This document shows, one piece after another, positions 9,783-19,362 of a DNA stretch of 64,000 nucleotides. The notes beneath the pieces are model-generated. The model saw only the letters and a program-made list of their open reading frames with translations, was not told the DNA's origin and searched no databases. Source of the DNA: Betaproteobacteria bacterium (GTDB lineage Bacteria; Pseudomonadota; Gammaproteobacteria; Burkholderiales; SG8-39); assembly GCA_016195915.1 (NCBI GenBank), contig JACPYS010000012.1, positions 167,810 to 231,809 of the forward strand, written 5' to 3'. A program made the position numbers and the translations under genes. Every line of letters begins with the position of its first letter. Position 1 is the stretch's first letter.

Positions 9783-9809
9783 ATCCGGTATAATTCCACT
9801 TTACCGGAT
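9783..9809 (+). promoter_or_regulatory. purL promoter -10 inside an inverted repeat
   Basis: A consensus -10 TATAAT lies at 9789-9794, 26 bases before the purL ATG. It overlaps the left arm of a perfect inverted repeat ATCCGGTA (9783-9790) / TACCGGAT (9802-9809) with an 11-base gap. The position between promoter and start suggests an operator or a 5' mRNA hairpin. I did not find a clear -35. Confidence 0.4.
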
Positions 9810-9819
9810 CGCCGCGTAA

Positions 9820-12800
9820 ATGGCCCAGATCCTTCGACTGCGGGGCGCGATCGCGCTCTCGCAGTTTCGCATCACCAAGCTTGTTGCCCGTTTAACGGAA
9901 CTCGATCCCGCAATCGAGCGGCTTGGTGCGGAGTACACGCATTTCGTGGAATGCGTGGATGAACTCGACGCGCGCGAGATGCTTTTGCTCGAGCGGCTCC
10001 TCGCGTACGGGGAGCCGGTGCAAGGCGCGGCCAACGGCGCGCTGTTTCTCGTCGTCCCCCGCATCGGAACGATTTCCTCGTGGTCGTCGAAGGCGACCGA
10101 CATCGCCCATTCCTGCGGTTTGACGAAAGTCCGCCGCATCGAGCGCGGCACCGCGTTCCGGGTTGCGGCGCGCCGTACGCTTGAAATGGCGCAGCGCGCC
10201 GCCATCGCGCCGCTGCTTCACGATCGTATGACCGAGACGGTTCTCGCGGCGCCGGAGCAGGCCGACGCGCTGTTTCAGCACGTTCCGCCGCGGCCGCTGG
10301 CACGCATTGCTCTGCTCTCGCGCGGCCGCGCCGCGCTGGAGGAAGCGAATGCAACGCTCGGATTGGCGCTCTCTGCCGACGAAGTCGATTACCTCGTCGC
10401 TGCGCATGCGACACTCGCGCGCGACCCGACCGACGCCGAGCTGACGATGTTCGCGCAGGCAAACTCCGAGCATTGCCGCCACAAGATCTTCAACGGCGAA
10501 TGGATCATCGATGGCAAGCGGCAGGCCGAGACGCTGTTCGGCATGATTCGCGAAACGGAACGTGCCAATCCGCAGGGCACGGTGCTCGCGTATTCGGACA
10601 ACGCCGCGATCATGCACGGCCGTCTCGCGCAGCGATTCCAGCCCGATGCCGAACGGCAATGGCGCACCTGCGCGGAACTCACGCATACGGTGATGAAGTG
10701 CGAGACGCACAACCACCCGACCGCGATATCGCCGTTTCCGGGCGCTGCCACAGGTGCGGGTGGCGAGATCCGCGACGAAGGTGCGACCGGACGCGGCGCG
10801 AAGCCAAAGGCGGGGCTGGTCGGTTTTTCCGTCTCCAACCTGCGCCTTCCCGGTGCGCTTCGGCCGTGGGAAGGCGAGGGCGCCGGCAAGCCCGGGCGCA
10901 TCGCATCCGCGCTCGACATCATGCTCGAGGGGCCGATCGGCGCCGCGGCATTCAACAACGAATTCGGCCGGCCGAATCTCGCCGGATACTTTCGCAGTTT
11001 CGAGATGCAAGTCGCGGGCGTGCAGCGCGGCTACCACAAGCCCATCATGCTCGCCGGCGGCATCGGCAACATCTCCTCCGAACACGTCGGCAAATCGGCG
11101 CTGCCGCAGGGCACGCTGCTGATACAGCTCGGCGGTCCCGGAATGCTGATCGGAATGGGCGGGGGCGCCGCGTCCTCCATGGGAGCAGGCACGAATACCG
11201 AGGACCTCGATTTCGATTCGGTGCAGCGCGGCAACGCCGAGATGGAACGTCGCGCACAGGAAGTGATCGACCGGTGTTGCCAGCTTGGCAAGGCCAATCC
11301 GATCCTGTCGATCCACGATGTGGGCGCCGGAGGGCTGTCTAACGCACTGCCCGAACTTGTTCACGCTGCCGGCCGCGGCGCACGTGTCGACCTGCGCGCC
11401 GCGCCTTCCGAGGAAAGCGCAATGTCGCCGCGCGAGATCTGGTGCAACGAGTCGCAGGAGCGGTACATGCTGGCGATCGCACCCGATGAACTTCCGCTGT
11501 TCGATGCAATCTGCAAGCGGGAACGCTGTCCCTACGCGGTGCTGGGCTCGGCCACGGATGAGGACCGTCTGGTGGTCGATGATTCGCAGCTCGGCGATAC
11601 GCCGGTAGACATGCCGCTCGAGACGCTGCTCGGCAAACCGCCCCGGATGCTTCGAGACGTGAGCCGGCTCGCCCGGGTCGAGGCCGAATTCGCGACTCCC
11701 GGACTGGACCTGAAGGATGCGGCTTACCGCGTCCTGCGGCACCCTGCCGTAGCCGACAAGACGTTTCTCGTTTCCATCGGTGATCGCACCGTCGGCGGTT
11801 TGTGTTCGCGAGATCCATTCGTCGGGCCATGGCAGGTGCCGGTTGCGGACTGCGCGGTTACGCTGCTCGATTTCGAAGGCTGCGCCGGCGAGGCGTACGC
11901 GATCGGCGAAAGAACGCCGCTCGCCGCACTGAACGCGCCTGCTTCCGGGCGCATGGCGGTCGGCGAGGCGCTCACCAATCTCGCCGCGGCGCGCATCAGC
12001 GGCCTGAACAGGGTAAAGCTTTCCGCCAACTGGATGGCGGCAGCGGGCTCGCCGGGCGAGGATGCGGACCTGTTCGACACTGTGCGCGCGGTGGCTCTCG
12101 AGCTTTGTCCTGCACTGGGTGTGTCGATACCCGTCGGCAAGGATTCCCTTTCGATGCGCACGGCGTGGACGCAAGGCCCCGCGTCGAAGGAGGTCGTCGC
12201 ACCGGTTTCGCTCATCGTTTCGGCATTTGCGCCAGTTGAGGATGCGCGGGGCACGCTCACACCGCGGCTGCGCAGCGATTGCGGAAATACGGAACTCTTG
12301 CTGATCGACCTCGGCCGCGGCAGAAACCGCCTGGGCGGCAGCATCCTCGCCCAGGTGTACGGCCGTTTCGGCCGGAGCGTTCCGGACCTGGACGAGCCGG
12401 CGAAACTCGCCGGCCTTTTCGCCGCAGTGCAGCGGCTTGCGGCCGAGCGGCTGATCCTCGCTTACCATGACCGTTCGGACGGAGGATTGTTCGCCACGCT
12501 GTGCGAGATGGCGTTTGCGGGACATTGCGGCGTTACGGTGAACCTGGATGAGCTTTGTTTCGACAGACAGATGGACGACGTCGACGGCCTCGAGCGCAAT
12601 CCGGAGTTGCTCGTGGGTCGTTTGCGCGAGCGCCTGTTTGCCGCGCTGTTTGCCGAGGAACTGGGAGCGGTGCTGCAGATCCGCGCCGCCGATCGGCAAC
12701 GCGTCATGGACGTGCTGCGCGAGGCGGGAGTGCACGATTGCGCGTGCGTCGTCGGCTTCCCGAATAACCGGGGCGAGGTGCGCGTGGTGCGCAATGCGCG

Positions 12801-13788
12801 CGCCGTTTTTTCGGAGAGTCGCGTTGAGCTGCAGCGCGCGTGGGCCGAGACCAGCTATTGCATGCAGGCGCTGCGCGACCATCCGGAATGCGCGCAGGAG
12901 GAGTACGACCGCCTTCTCGATGCGGGCGATCCGGGTCTCTCGGTTTCGCTCACCTACGATCCCGCGGAGGACATTGCGGCGCCGTTCGTTTCCCTTGGCG
13001 CCGGGCCGAAGATTGCCATCCTGCGCGAGCAGGGCGTGAACGGCCAGGTGGAAATGGCCGCTGCATTCCGGCGCGCAGGCTTCAGGCCGTTCGACGTGCA
13101 CATGACCGACATTCTCGCCGGCCGGACCCGCCTCGAGGAGTTCGCGGGCTTCGTGGCCTGCGGCGGGTTCTCCTATGGCGACGTTCTCGGAGCGGGGCAG
13201 GGATGGGCGAAATCGATTCTGTTCAACGAGCGTGCGCGCAGCGCGTTCGAGGGATTCTTCGCACGCGGCGACACGTTTGCGCTCGGGGTGTGCAACGGTT
13301 GCCAGATGATGGCGGCGCTCAAGGAACTGATCCCGGGTGCCGGCGCCTGGCCGGTTTTCCTGCGCAACCGCTCGGAACAGTATGAGGCGCGTTTTGTCAT
13401 GGTCGAGGTGACGGACAGTCCTTCGCTTTTTTTCGCGGGCATGGCTGGAAGCCGCATGCCGATCGCTACTGCCCACGGCGAGGGGTTCGCGCGATTTGCC
13501 GAACCCGGCCATCGCGAGCAGGCACAGGTCTGCCTGCGCTTTGTCGATAATCGCGGCAAGGTCGCGGGAACTTATCCATCCAATCCGAACGGTTCGCCGG
13601 AGGGAATCACCGGATTGACCACGCCGGATGGCCGGTTTACCGTTGTGATGCCGCATCCGGAACGCATGTTTCGCACCGTGCAGCAGTCCTGGGCGCCGGA
13701 GCACGACCGCTTTGCCGTGGATGGCGGGTGGGGAGAAGATTCGCCGTGGATGCGCATGTTTCGCAATGCGCGAGTTTGGCTGGGTTGA
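9820..13788 (+). CDS. purL: Phosphoribosylformylglycinamidine synthase (FGAM synthase), single-chain
   Basis: PurL converts FGAR, glutamine and ATP to FGAM in the fourth step of purine synthesis in the cytoplasm. The 1322 residues match the large single-chain form of gammaproteobacteria and betaproteobacteria. Visible signatures include [38 protein letters not shown] and [12 protein letters not shown]-like [14 protein letters not shown] in the synthetase domains, and a C-terminal class I glutaminase domain with nucleophile Cys1158 in GVCNGCQMM and the distal PHPERMF motif. The ATG at 9820 has a TATAAT promoter element just upstream. It is probably transcribed alone or with the small RidA-family gene 26 bases downstream. 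Confidence 0.97.
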   Translation: MAQILRLRGAIALSQFRITKLVARLTELDPAIERLGAEYTHFVECVDELDAREMLLLERLLAYGEPVQGAANGALFLVVPRIGTISSWSSKATDIAHSCGLTKVRRIERGTAFRVAARRTLEMAQRAAIAPLLHDRMTETVLAAPEQADALFQHVPPRPLARIALLSRGRAALEEANATLGLALSADEVDYLVAAHATLARDPTDAELTMFAQANSEHCRHKIFNGEWIIDGKRQAETLFGMIRETERANPQGTVLAYSDNAAIMHGRLAQRFQPDAERQWRTCAELTHTVMKCETHNHPTAISPFPGAATGAGGEIRDEGATGRGAKPKAGLVGFSVSNLRLPGALRPWEGEGAGKPGRIASALDIMLEGPIGAAAFNNEFGRPNLAGYFRSFEMQVAGVQRGYHKPIMLAGGIGNISSEHVGKSALPQGTLLIQLGGPGMLIGMGGGAASSMGAGTNTEDLDFDSVQRGNAEMERRAQEVIDRCCQLGKANPILSIHDVGAGGLSNALPELVHAAGRGARVDLRAAPSEESAMSPREIWCNESQERYMLAIAPDELPLFDAICKRERCPYAVLGSATDEDRLVVDDSQLGDTPVDMPLETLLGKPPRMLRDVSRLARVEAEFATPGLDLKDAAYRVLRHPAVADKTFLVSIGDRTVGGLCSRDPFVGPWQVPVADCAVTLLDFEGCAGEAYAIGERTPLAALNAPASGRMAVGEALTNLAAARISGLNRVKLSANWMAAAGSPGEDADLFDTVRAVALELCPALGVSIPVGKDSLSMRTAWTQGPASKEVVAPVSLIVSAFAPVEDARGTLTPRLRSDCGNTELLLIDLGRGRNRLGGSILAQVYGRFGRSVPDLDEPAKLAGLFAAVQRLAAERLILAYHDRSDGGLFATLCEMAFAGHCGVTVNLDELCFDRQMDDVDGLERNPELLVGRLRERLFAALFAEELGAVLQIRAADRQRVMDVLREAGVHDCACVVGFPNNRGEVRVVRNARAVFSESRVELQRAWAETSYCMQALRDHPECAQEEYDRLLDAGDPGLSVSLTYDPAEDIAAPFVSLGAGPKIAILREQGVNGQVEMAAAFRRAGFRPFDVHMTDILAGRTRLEEFAGFVACGGFSYGDVLGAGQGWAKSILFNERARSAFEGFFARGDTFALGVCNGCQMMAALKELIPGAGAWPVFLRNRSEQYEARFVMVEVTDSPSLFFAGMAGSRMPIATAHGEGFARFAEPGHREQAQVCLRFVDNRGKVAGTYPSNPNGSPEGITGLTTPDGRFTVVMPHPERMFRTVQQSWAPEHDRFAVDGGWGEDSPWMRMFRNARVWLG

Positions 13789-13814
13789 AGCGTCGTTAAC
13801 GAAGGGAGGAGAGC

Positions 13815-14162
13815 ATGAGTATTGCGCGTTACGAGTCGAGTGGCATTCTGTCTTCGGCAGTCGAGCACGGCGACACGGTCTATCTCGCCGGAATCGTTGC
13901 CGACGATCCGTCGAAGGACATCAAAGGTCAGACGGAACAGATTCTCGGAAAGATCGACGGCCTGCTGGCGAAGTGCGGGAGCAACAAGTCGAAGGTGATG
14001 ACGGCGACCATCTGGGTCACCGACATCCGCAATCGCCCTGCGATGAACGAGGCTTGGACGGCGTGGGTCGATCCGAACAATCTGCCCGCACGGGCCTGCG
14101 TGGAGGCAAAACTGGCCGATCCGCGCATGCTGGTGGAGATCATGGTGGTGGCGGGGAAGTAG
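13815..14162 (+). CDS. RidA/YjgF family protein
   Basis: The 115-residue protein has the full length and pattern of the YjgF/YER057c/UK114 family: DTVYLAGIVADD near the start, QTEQILGKIDGLLAKCGSNKSKV in the middle, and ATIWVTDI with ARACVEAKLADPRMLVEIMVVA at the end, where the conserved Arg and Glu of the active cleft lie. RidA proteins hydrolyse reactive enamines and imines, but many subgroups have other roles, so the exact substrate is open. A good ribosome site (GGGAGGAG) lies just before the ATG. It follows purL by 26 bases and could share its transcript. Confidence 0.9.
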   Translation: MSIARYESSGILSSAVEHGDTVYLAGIVADDPSKDIKGQTEQILGKIDGLLAKCGSNKSKVMTATIWVTDIRNRPAMNEAWTAWVDPNNLPARACVEAKLADPRMLVEIMVVAGK

Positions 14163-14206
14163 AGGGTGAAGTAGTGATGCGCCAGCGCCGTACGTTTCGT
14201 GTTAGA

Positions 14207-14219
14207 CTTTAATGTAAAG
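14207..14219 (+). promoter_or_regulatory. Candidate operator of the AbrB-VapC pair
   Basis: CTTTAATGTAAAG is an inverted repeat (CTTTA / TAAAG, 3-base gap) 21 bases before the AbrB-type antitoxin start, and a further AAAGTAAAG follows at about 14230. It is markedly AT-rich against its surroundings. Autoregulation by the antitoxin at such sites is usual for these modules; here it is inferred from position only. Confidence 0.35.
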
Positions 14220-14239
14220 TAAACGAGGAAAAGTAAAGC

Positions 14240-14491
14240 ATGAGCGCAGTTGTAAAGATCGCTAAAGTGTCCGGTAAAGGCCAGATTACGCTTCCGCGTG
14301 CGGTGCGCAAAGCGCTCGGCACCGATCATGTGCGCATCGTCTCGGAGGCAGGATCGGTGCGTATCGAGCCGGTCAACGATGTCGCCGGCAGTCTTGCGCA
14401 CTATGCCAAAGGGCGCACACGGATCGCGTTCCGCGTCGCTCGCGAGCAGGCTTGGGAAGCAGTTGTCCGAGAAAAGCACAAGCGTCGTTGA
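14240..14491 (+). CDS. AbrB/SpoVT-type antitoxin
   Basis: The 83-residue protein starts MSAVVKIAKVSGKGQITLPR, the swapped-hairpin AbrB DNA-binding fold (GQITLPRAVRKALG ... VRIEPV). The rest (AGSLAHYAKG ...) is the toxin-binding tail. It overlaps the downstream PIN-domain gene, the normal antitoxin-first order of type II toxin-antitoxin operons. It should bind and block the toxin and repress the shared promoter. Confidence 0.85.
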   Translation: MSAVVKIAKVSGKGQITLPRAVRKALGTDHVRIVSEAGSVRIEPVNDVAGSLAHYAKGRTRIAFRVAREQAWEAVVREKHKRR

Positions 14492-14855
14492 CGCAAACGC
14501 GATTCTCGCTCTTCTGCTCGGGGGAGAGCGGGTTCACTTCCACCGTGCGCGTGCGTTCTTCGAACCGGTGCGTGAAGGCAAGACTGCTGCCTACGTTCCC
14601 GCTGCTGTTCTGGCCGAGTGCGTGTACGTCCTCACGCGCGTATACAAAGTGACCCGCGCCGATGCGGCGACGAAGTTGCTGAGCCTCCTCGACTACCGCG
14701 GAGTGATCACGGAGTCTCCGGCCGTTCGGCAAGCCCTGACTTTGTATCGGGATCTGAATGTGGATTTCGTCGACGCACTGGTCGCCGCGACCGCACGCGA
14801 GCGCAATTGGGGTGTGTTCAGCTTTGACCGCGATCTGGAGCGATTGACGAAGTGA
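14463..14855 (+). CDS. vapC: VapC-type PIN-domain ribonuclease toxin
   Basis: The reading frame gives SVVDANAILALLLGGE at the start, with the first catalytic acid in VVDANA, AECVYVLTRVYKVTRADA in the middle, and NVDFVDALVAATARERNWGVFSFDRDLERL at the end, with the Asp residues of the PIN active site. I start it at TTG 14463, which overlaps the antitoxin by 29 bases and gives 130 residues, the usual VapC size. The longer ORF in the track only adds sequence antiparallel to nothing and overlapping the antitoxin. It is the only apparently intact toxin of the three modules in this region. Confidence 0.82.
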   Translation: MSEKSTSVVDANAILALLLGGERVHFHRARAFFEPVREGKTAAYVPAAVLAECVYVLTRVYKVTRADAATKLLSLLDYRGVITESPAVRQALTLYRDLNVDFVDALVAATARERNWGVFSFDRDLERLTK

Positions 14856-15080
14856 GCGATCGGCGCCGCAGGGTTTTGAGGTCTAGCGCGCTGCAGAAAA
14901 TTTGGGAGCGGCGGTCTGGTGGCTTCGGTCCGTTTATTTCGTCGCTCGACCGTCGGGAGTCTCATGCCTCAGCCCCACGAAAGTCTCGGCCATCGACAGC
15001 TGCCGCCAGTGCTTCGCCGAAAGGCACCGAAATGCAGCCGACCGTGCGCGCCCAAGGTCGTTCGCCTAAGCGTTGGCGCT

Positions 15081-16160
15081 TCATGCGGCAAATCCAATGG
15101 TGCGGCGCCCACCCTCGGGTTTCATTTCGCACTCCGCCCGCAGGCGCTGGAGAAGTGTCATGCTGGATCGAACGGGGCGGAGTCTCGCCTGCCGAACCAC
15201 GTTGGCGAAGTCGCCTGGCGTCAGGCAGTCAAGGCGGGCGATGAGCGACTGCAGATTCATTTCGTCGCCGATTCCAAGCTGATTCCTGGTATCGACAAAC
15301 AGCGTCCATGCCTGTTCCGGCTTGAGATAGTCAAAGCGGATTTTCAGGTCGAAACGCCGAAGCGCTGCCGAATCGAGGCTCGCCATCAGGTTGGTCGAGG
15401 CAATGAGGATCCCCTCGAAGCCCTCCATCTGGGTCAGCATCTCGTTGACCTGCGTCAGTTCCCAACTTGCCTGGGCACCTTGCCGGTCCTGAAGGAAGCT
15501 GTCGGCCTCGTCGAGCAGGAGCACTGCCTCTTCCTCGTGCGCCTGCCGGAACATCCGGGCGAGGTTCTTCTCTGTCATGCCCACCCACATCGAAACAATG
15601 TCCGAGGCGCGACGCACAAGCAGTGGTCTGTCGAGCACGGACGCGACATGCTTGCCGAAAGCCGTCTTGCCTGTACCGGCCGGACCATAGAGGCAGATGC
15701 GTCCCTGGCGCTGGGCCATCAAACCATCCTGAAGTTCGCCCATGTCGCAGTCCGTATTGAGCACATCCAGTCGGTACACAGTGGCCAATTTGTTACAACG
15801 CGGATCGCGTGAGAGGCCGATGACTTCAAGCGTATTGCCTATGACTCGGGCAAGCGAACGCTCCACCCCGTCAGATGGAAGCGTCTTGGCTGATCGGACG
15901 ACCTTGGCGGCGCGCTCAACCACGGCAGGCATCAAGTCCTCGTGTTCCGCCATTCGCATCTTCCATGCGTCCGATACCGGCAGGTCCCCGAGATACTCAT
16001 CGAGAATCCGGCCGCGCACGCTGCGCGGCGGGACCTTCATCTCCAGCACGTAGTCAAAGCGTCTGAGATAGGCGCGGTCGATGACATGAATATTGTTCGA
16101 TATCCAGAAGGCCGGGGTCGCGTTGCCTTCCAGACGTGACCGGACGTCATCAACTTGGGA
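15081..16160 (-). pseudogene. 5'-truncated tandem AAA+ ATPase
   Basis: The coding homology reads on the minus strand from about 16160. It opens in the middle of an AAA domain: DDVRSRLEGNATPAFWISNN and RAYLRRFDYVLEMKVPP are a sensor-1 and arginine-finger region. A second complete AAA domain follows, with Walker A GPAGTGKTAFG, Walker B AVLLLDEADSF, sensor 1 ILIASTN and RRFD. The end, RRTIGFAA, looks natural. The frame meets a stop (TAA) soon upstream of the homology, so the first AAA domain is mostly missing. The ORF track version starts at an internal GTG. The break coincides with the start of the opposite-strand dnaB-like sequence. The 225 bases downstream (to vapC) hold no recognisable gene. 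Confidence 0.7.
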
Positions 16161-16240
16161 CGATTTATGGGCAAATCCCGGAATTCGTCCGTCGGGGTGA
16201 AGAGGAGGGAAGCGGACGTTCGCGTTACATCAGAGGATTA

Positions 16241-16305
16241 TTCCCTCCTTCGATCGAAGCCGAGCAGTCGGCAATCGGGAGCCCTCTTCTCGACAATGAG
16301 GCCCG
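16241..16305 (+). repeat. Partial copy of a dnaB 5' end
   Basis: Translated in the frame of the 70-aa ORF, this stretch reads FPPSIEAEQSAIGSPLLDNE, the DnaB N-terminal motif. A second, frame-shifted relative 124 bases downstream (16365 onward, LPHSVEAEQSVIGSLLRDNE) is the start of the actual DnaB-like gene. The two DNA stretches are similar over about 60 bases. It looks like a remnant of a second dnaB-like gene. Confidence 0.7.
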
Positions 16306-16322
16306 ATCGGACGCCGCAGCGG

Positions 16323-17699
16323 ATGCGCAACAGACGGCGCTCCGCTGAACCCAATAAACGGTTGCTCCCTCACTCCGTCGAGGCCGAGCAGTCGGTGATC
16401 GGCAGCCTGCTTCGCGACAACGAAGCCTGGATCAAGGTCGGCGACCTCATCTCCGAACAGGATTTCTTCCGGGACGACCACCGTTGCATCTTTCGGCACA
16501 TCATGGGCTTGCTGGAAAAGGAAGGCGCCGCCGACATTGTGACGGTCTCCGACTCGATCCAGAAATCGGACGAGGTCAATCAGACCGGCGGGCTGGCCTA
16601 TCTGAAGAAAATCGCGAACGCCACGCCGCCGGCTGCCAATGTCCGCCAATACGCGGAAATCGTTTGCGACAACGCCATACTGCGTTTGCTGATAAGCGCC
16701 TGCAATGATGCGGCTGGATCTGCGTTCAACCGTTCAGGCCGGGATGTCCAGCAAATTCTTGATGAGGCGCAATCCCGCATCTTCGAGGTCGCCGAGGCCG
16801 GCGCACGCTCGCGCAAAAAGATTCAAACACTATCAAGTGCGCTCGGACAGTCTGTGGAGCGCATTCACGAACGGTGCGATCGTAATCGCCCTGACGCGGT
16901 GACTGGCCTTGCTACCGGCTACATTGACTTTGACGACATCACGTCCGGCTTGCAGCGTGGCGACATGATTGTCATCGCCGGTCGGCCGGGCATGGGTAGC
17001 TCCACACTGGCGATGAACATCGCGGAACATGTCGGCGTCGATCTCGGCCTGCCTGTGCTGATCTTCAGCTTGGAGATGTCCGCACCCCAGCTGGCATTGC
17101 GTTTCCTGTCGTCCCGAGCGCGAGTGGATTTCGCGAAGCTGCGATCGGCAAGATTGACTTCCGAGGACTGGGACAAGCTGACTGCCGGACTGGAGCGGCT
17201 CCACAGTGCCAAGATAAGCATCGACGCAAACGGGATCATCAACGCGAGTGAACTGCGCGCCCATGCTCGTCGCACGCAGCGCGAATTCAAGGGACTTGGA
17301 CTCATCGTCATTGACAACATCCAGATGATCGCCAGTCCGCAGAATGCCGAGAATCGTCCCGGCGAGGTGGTTAGCACCTCTTGTTTGCTCAAGGACTTGG
17401 CCGACGAGCTGGACGTTCCGGTGGTCGCAGTTTCGCAGCTTCCCAGGAGGATCGACGAACGCGCCGACAAGCGACCGCTGCTGTCGGACCTGCGCGAGTG
17501 CGGGACAATCGCGCAGGATGCCGATCTGGTCATGTTCCTGTACCGGGACGACTACTACAGCATTGAGGCGTCGAAGGAACGGGGCGTGACCGAGGTCATC
17601 ATCGGCAAGCACCTGAACGGGTCGATTGGTGAATTTCGCCTGGCGTTCAACCGGGAATTCTGTCGGTTTGAAAGTCTCGCACGCCCGCGAAGCGCATGA
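16323..17699 (+). CDS. DnaB-like replicative helicase paralogue lacking the Walker A lysine
   Basis: The protein follows DnaB from end to end: N-terminal HSVEAEQSVIGSLL, linker, RecA-like domain with GLATGYIDFDDITSGLQRGD, FSLEMSAPQLALR, VVAVSQLPRRIDERADKRPL and QDADLVMFLYRDDYY, ending GEFRLAFNREFCRFE. Length from ATG 16323 is 458, close to normal DnaB; the track start at 16155 adds 56 residues over the dnaB fragment. Two features are abnormal. The Walker A reads GRPGMGSST where DnaB has GKT or GKS, so the ATP-binding lysine is absent, and VIDNIQM replaces the usual VIDYLQL. I infer a helicase-dead paralogue, perhaps a decaying mobile-element gene or one with a non-enzymatic role. It is not likely to be the chromosomal dnaB. 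Confidence 0.8.
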   Translation: MRNRRRSAEPNKRLLPHSVEAEQSVIGSLLRDNEAWIKVGDLISEQDFFRDDHRCIFRHIMGLLEKEGAADIVTVSDSIQKSDEVNQTGGLAYLKKIANATPPAANVRQYAEIVCDNAILRLLISACNDAAGSAFNRSGRDVQQILDEAQSRIFEVAEAGARSRKKIQTLSSALGQSVERIHERCDRNRPDAVTGLATGYIDFDDITSGLQRGDMIVIAGRPGMGSSTLAMNIAEHVGVDLGLPVLIFSLEMSAPQLALRFLSSRARVDFAKLRSARLTSEDWDKLTAGLERLHSAKISIDANGIINASELRAHARRTQREFKGLGLIVIDNIQMIASPQNAENRPGEVVSTSCLLKDLADELDVPVVAVSQLPRRIDERADKRPLLSDLRECGTIAQDADLVMFLYRDDYYSIEASKERGVTEVIIGKHLNGSIGEFRLAFNREFCRFESLARPRSA

Positions 17700-17838
17700 G
17701 GGTGGCTGTTTCGACACGGGGCTGCTCCCGATCGGAGAGCAACCAACCCCGGTGTGCAGCCATTCAGCCGAGAAACGCGGAAGCCGAAGATAATGTGGGT
17801 CCAGATTGTTTCTTTTGTTTTTACAGATCAACAGGTTT

Positions 17839-17867
17839 TTGACAAACTTAGCCCAACTTAGTTTATA
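17839..17867 (+). promoter_or_regulatory. Promoter and probable operator of the Phd-type antitoxin gene
   Basis: TTGACA (17839-17844) and TTTATA (17862-17867) are spaced by 17 bases, 21 bases before the ATG. Between them AACTTA occurs twice (17845-17850 and 17855-17860), a 10-base-phase direct repeat that could be the antitoxin's own binding site. Confidence 0.5.
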
Positions 17868-17887
17868 AGCCGAACGAGGCTGACATC

Positions 17888-18124
17888 ATGCAAATCGTCA
17901 ATATCCATGAGGCGAAGACCAATCTTTCCCGCTTGGTGGAAGAAGTGGCGGCCGGCAAGGAAATCATTATCGCCAAAGCCGGCAAGCCGATGGCCCGGCT
18001 CGTACCCCTGGCCGCCGCGCCCAAGGCGCGCCGCCTCGGAATGTTCAAAGGGGAACTCAACGTCCCGGATGATTTTGATGCGCCGTTGGCCGAGGACGAA
18101 CTCGCCTCGTTCGCGGGACGCTGA
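17888..18124 (+). CDS. Phd/YefM-type (VapB) antitoxin
   Basis: The 78-residue protein begins MQIVNIHEAKTNLSRLVEEV and continues with GKEIIIAKAGKPMARLVPL, the standard Phd/YefM DNA-binding fold. The C-terminal FDAPLAEDELASF is the usual toxin-binding tail that threads into VapC. The gene following directly (TGAGTG junction) is a VapC in which most of the middle is deleted, so this antitoxin is an orphan. Its promoter is well formed, so it may still be expressed. Confidence 0.88.
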   Translation: MQIVNIHEAKTNLSRLVEEVAAGKEIIIAKAGKPMARLVPLAAAPKARRLGMFKGELNVPDDFDAPLAEDELASFAGR

Positions 18125-18238
18125 GTGGTTCTATTGCTCAATACACACGTCCTGATGTGGGCGCTGCTACTGCCCGCGCAGTTGCTCACCGCCGATTCCG
18201 CTCTTTTGCCTTATTCCGAATTGGTGCGGCTGATCTGA
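18125..18238 (+). pseudogene. vapC remnant with internal deletion
   Basis: Starting with GTG right after the antitoxin stop, the frame reads VVLLLNTHVLMWALLLPAQL and ends TADSALLPYSELVRLI before a TGA. The first 14 residues are the start of a PIN-domain VapC (LLL(D)THVLMWAL, with Asp changed to Asn here), and the tail LLTADSALLPYS resembles its C-terminus. About 85 residues with the other catalytic acids are missing. It cannot be an active ribonuclease. Confidence 0.72.
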
Positions 18239-18279
18239 AGGCTGAAGGGTCAATACGATCGAACCGGGGCCGCGCGCCC

Positions 18280-19203
18280 TCAGAGCAACAATACCTTGCG
18301 GCATTCCGCCTTTTCCATTCCCTCGCCCCAATACCAATAGAACCGGGAATCCTTCAGGCCGATGCTGGCGACGAAGGGCGTTCCTTCCCGGTCCATCACG
18401 TGAACGATGACAGGTCCGAGATAGCCGCCCTTCAGATAGCGCAGGTCGTCGAGAGCTTCGCGACATGCTTCCTCCGCTGACGCTCCCCGCTTGAGGTAGG
18501 CGATGACTGCGCGTGCGGTTCCCGCGCGAATCGTCATTTCTCCGGTATGCGTGCAGGCCGCGGCGCCATACCGATTGTCGACGTACATGCCCGCTCCGAT
18601 GATGGGCGAATCACCAAGGCGTCCCGGGTACTTGTATCCCCAACCTGAAGTACTGACCCCGCCGCCCCAGTTCTCGTCTTGCGTTCTCACCAGAAAACAG
18701 GTGGTTCCCTTGGCGGTTTCGGGCTCTGCGGACGGCCAGACCACCGGGGACAGCGGAACATTTGGCCACGCATTGGCCAAGTCTGGAGGCACATGCGCGC
18801 GGATCCATTTCTCGTAGTCGGCCTTGGCCTCATCCGACAAGAGATTGCCTTTTCGCTCTCCGATCTCTGCAGCAAATCTCGCTGCCCCTTCGCCGACGAG
18901 CATCACGTGCGGCGTACTCTCCATCACCTGGCGCGCGACGGAGATGGCGTGGAAATAGTCCTGCAGCGCGCCGACCGCTCCCGTGCGGAGCGTGGCGCCG
19001 CACATGATGGAGGCGTCGCATTCCATGACGCCAAGAACATTGGGCGCGCCGCCAAGGCCTGCGCTGCGAACCGCCGGATCGAGTTCGACCACGCGGATGC
19101 CGGCCTCGATCGCGTCGAGCGCCGACCGCCCGTTTCGAACGGATTCGACGGCCGCGGACATGCCGACTGCGCCTTCTCCATTCGCCAAGACAACGGGGCT
19201 CAT
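18280..19203 (-). CDS. Isoaspartyl peptidase / N4-glycosylasparaginase family Ntn-hydrolase
   Basis: The 307 residues fit a family 2 asparaginase precursor. It starts MSPVVLANGEGAVGM and has DAIEAGIRVVELDP, GLGGAPNVLGVMECDASIM, then GTTCFLVRTQ with the likely catalytic threonine, followed by GVSTSGWGYKYPGRLGDSPI and GAAACTHTGEMTIR, all close to glycosylasparaginase and isoaspartyl peptidase signatures. These enzymes cleave their own chain before the threonine and hydrolyse asparagine derivatives or isoaspartyl peptides. No signal peptide is seen, so it is probably cytoplasmic. It sits between two decayed toxin-antitoxin modules and has no evident operon partner. Confidence 0.85.
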   Translation of the reverse strand: MSPVVLANGEGAVGMSAAVESVRNGRSALDAIEAGIRVVELDPAVRSAGLGGAPNVLGVMECDASIMCGATLRTGAVGALQDYFHAISVARQVMESTPHVMLVGEGAARFAAEIGERKGNLLSDEAKADYEKWIRAHVPPDLANAWPNVPLSPVVWPSAEPETAKGTTCFLVRTQDENWGGGVSTSGWGYKYPGRLGDSPIIGAGMYVDNRYGAAACTHTGEMTIRAGTARAVIAYLKRGASAEEACREALDDLRYLKGGYLGPVIVHVMDREGTPFVASIGLKDSRFYWYWGEGMEKAECRKVLLL

Positions 19204-19240
19204 GTCCGGAATGCGAAACGCAGTGGTGACGTCGTGCTGG

Positions 19241-19360
19241 TCAGATTTGCTTGAAGGCCTGCAACGACGCTGCAGTGCGGTCGAAGGTCAGTGTCGATTC
19301 GCAGCCGGCCAAGTCGTTGATGACGCCGATCAGAGATTCGGAAAAATCCGACCAATTCGA
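19241..19360 (-). pseudogene. C-terminal vapC remnant
   Basis: Two bases after the AbrB-type antitoxin stop, in a shifted frame, the minus strand reads SNWSDFSESLIGVINDLAGC followed by ESTLTFDRTAASLQAF and a stop. AGCESTLTFDR is the end of a PIN domain. No start codon or N-terminal two thirds is present, so the toxin has lost its 5' part through a deletion that ends at the antitoxin stop. Confidence 0.7.
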
Positions 19361-19362
19361 TC

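Noticed and set aside
9892-13704. 1270-aa minus-strand ORF opposite purL
   Set aside because: Full antisense of purL, with low-complexity His/Arg-rich composition and no recognisable domain.
14919-15812. 297-aa plus-strand ORF over the AAA remnant
   Set aside because: Antisense to clear Walker A and B motifs of the AAA fragment.
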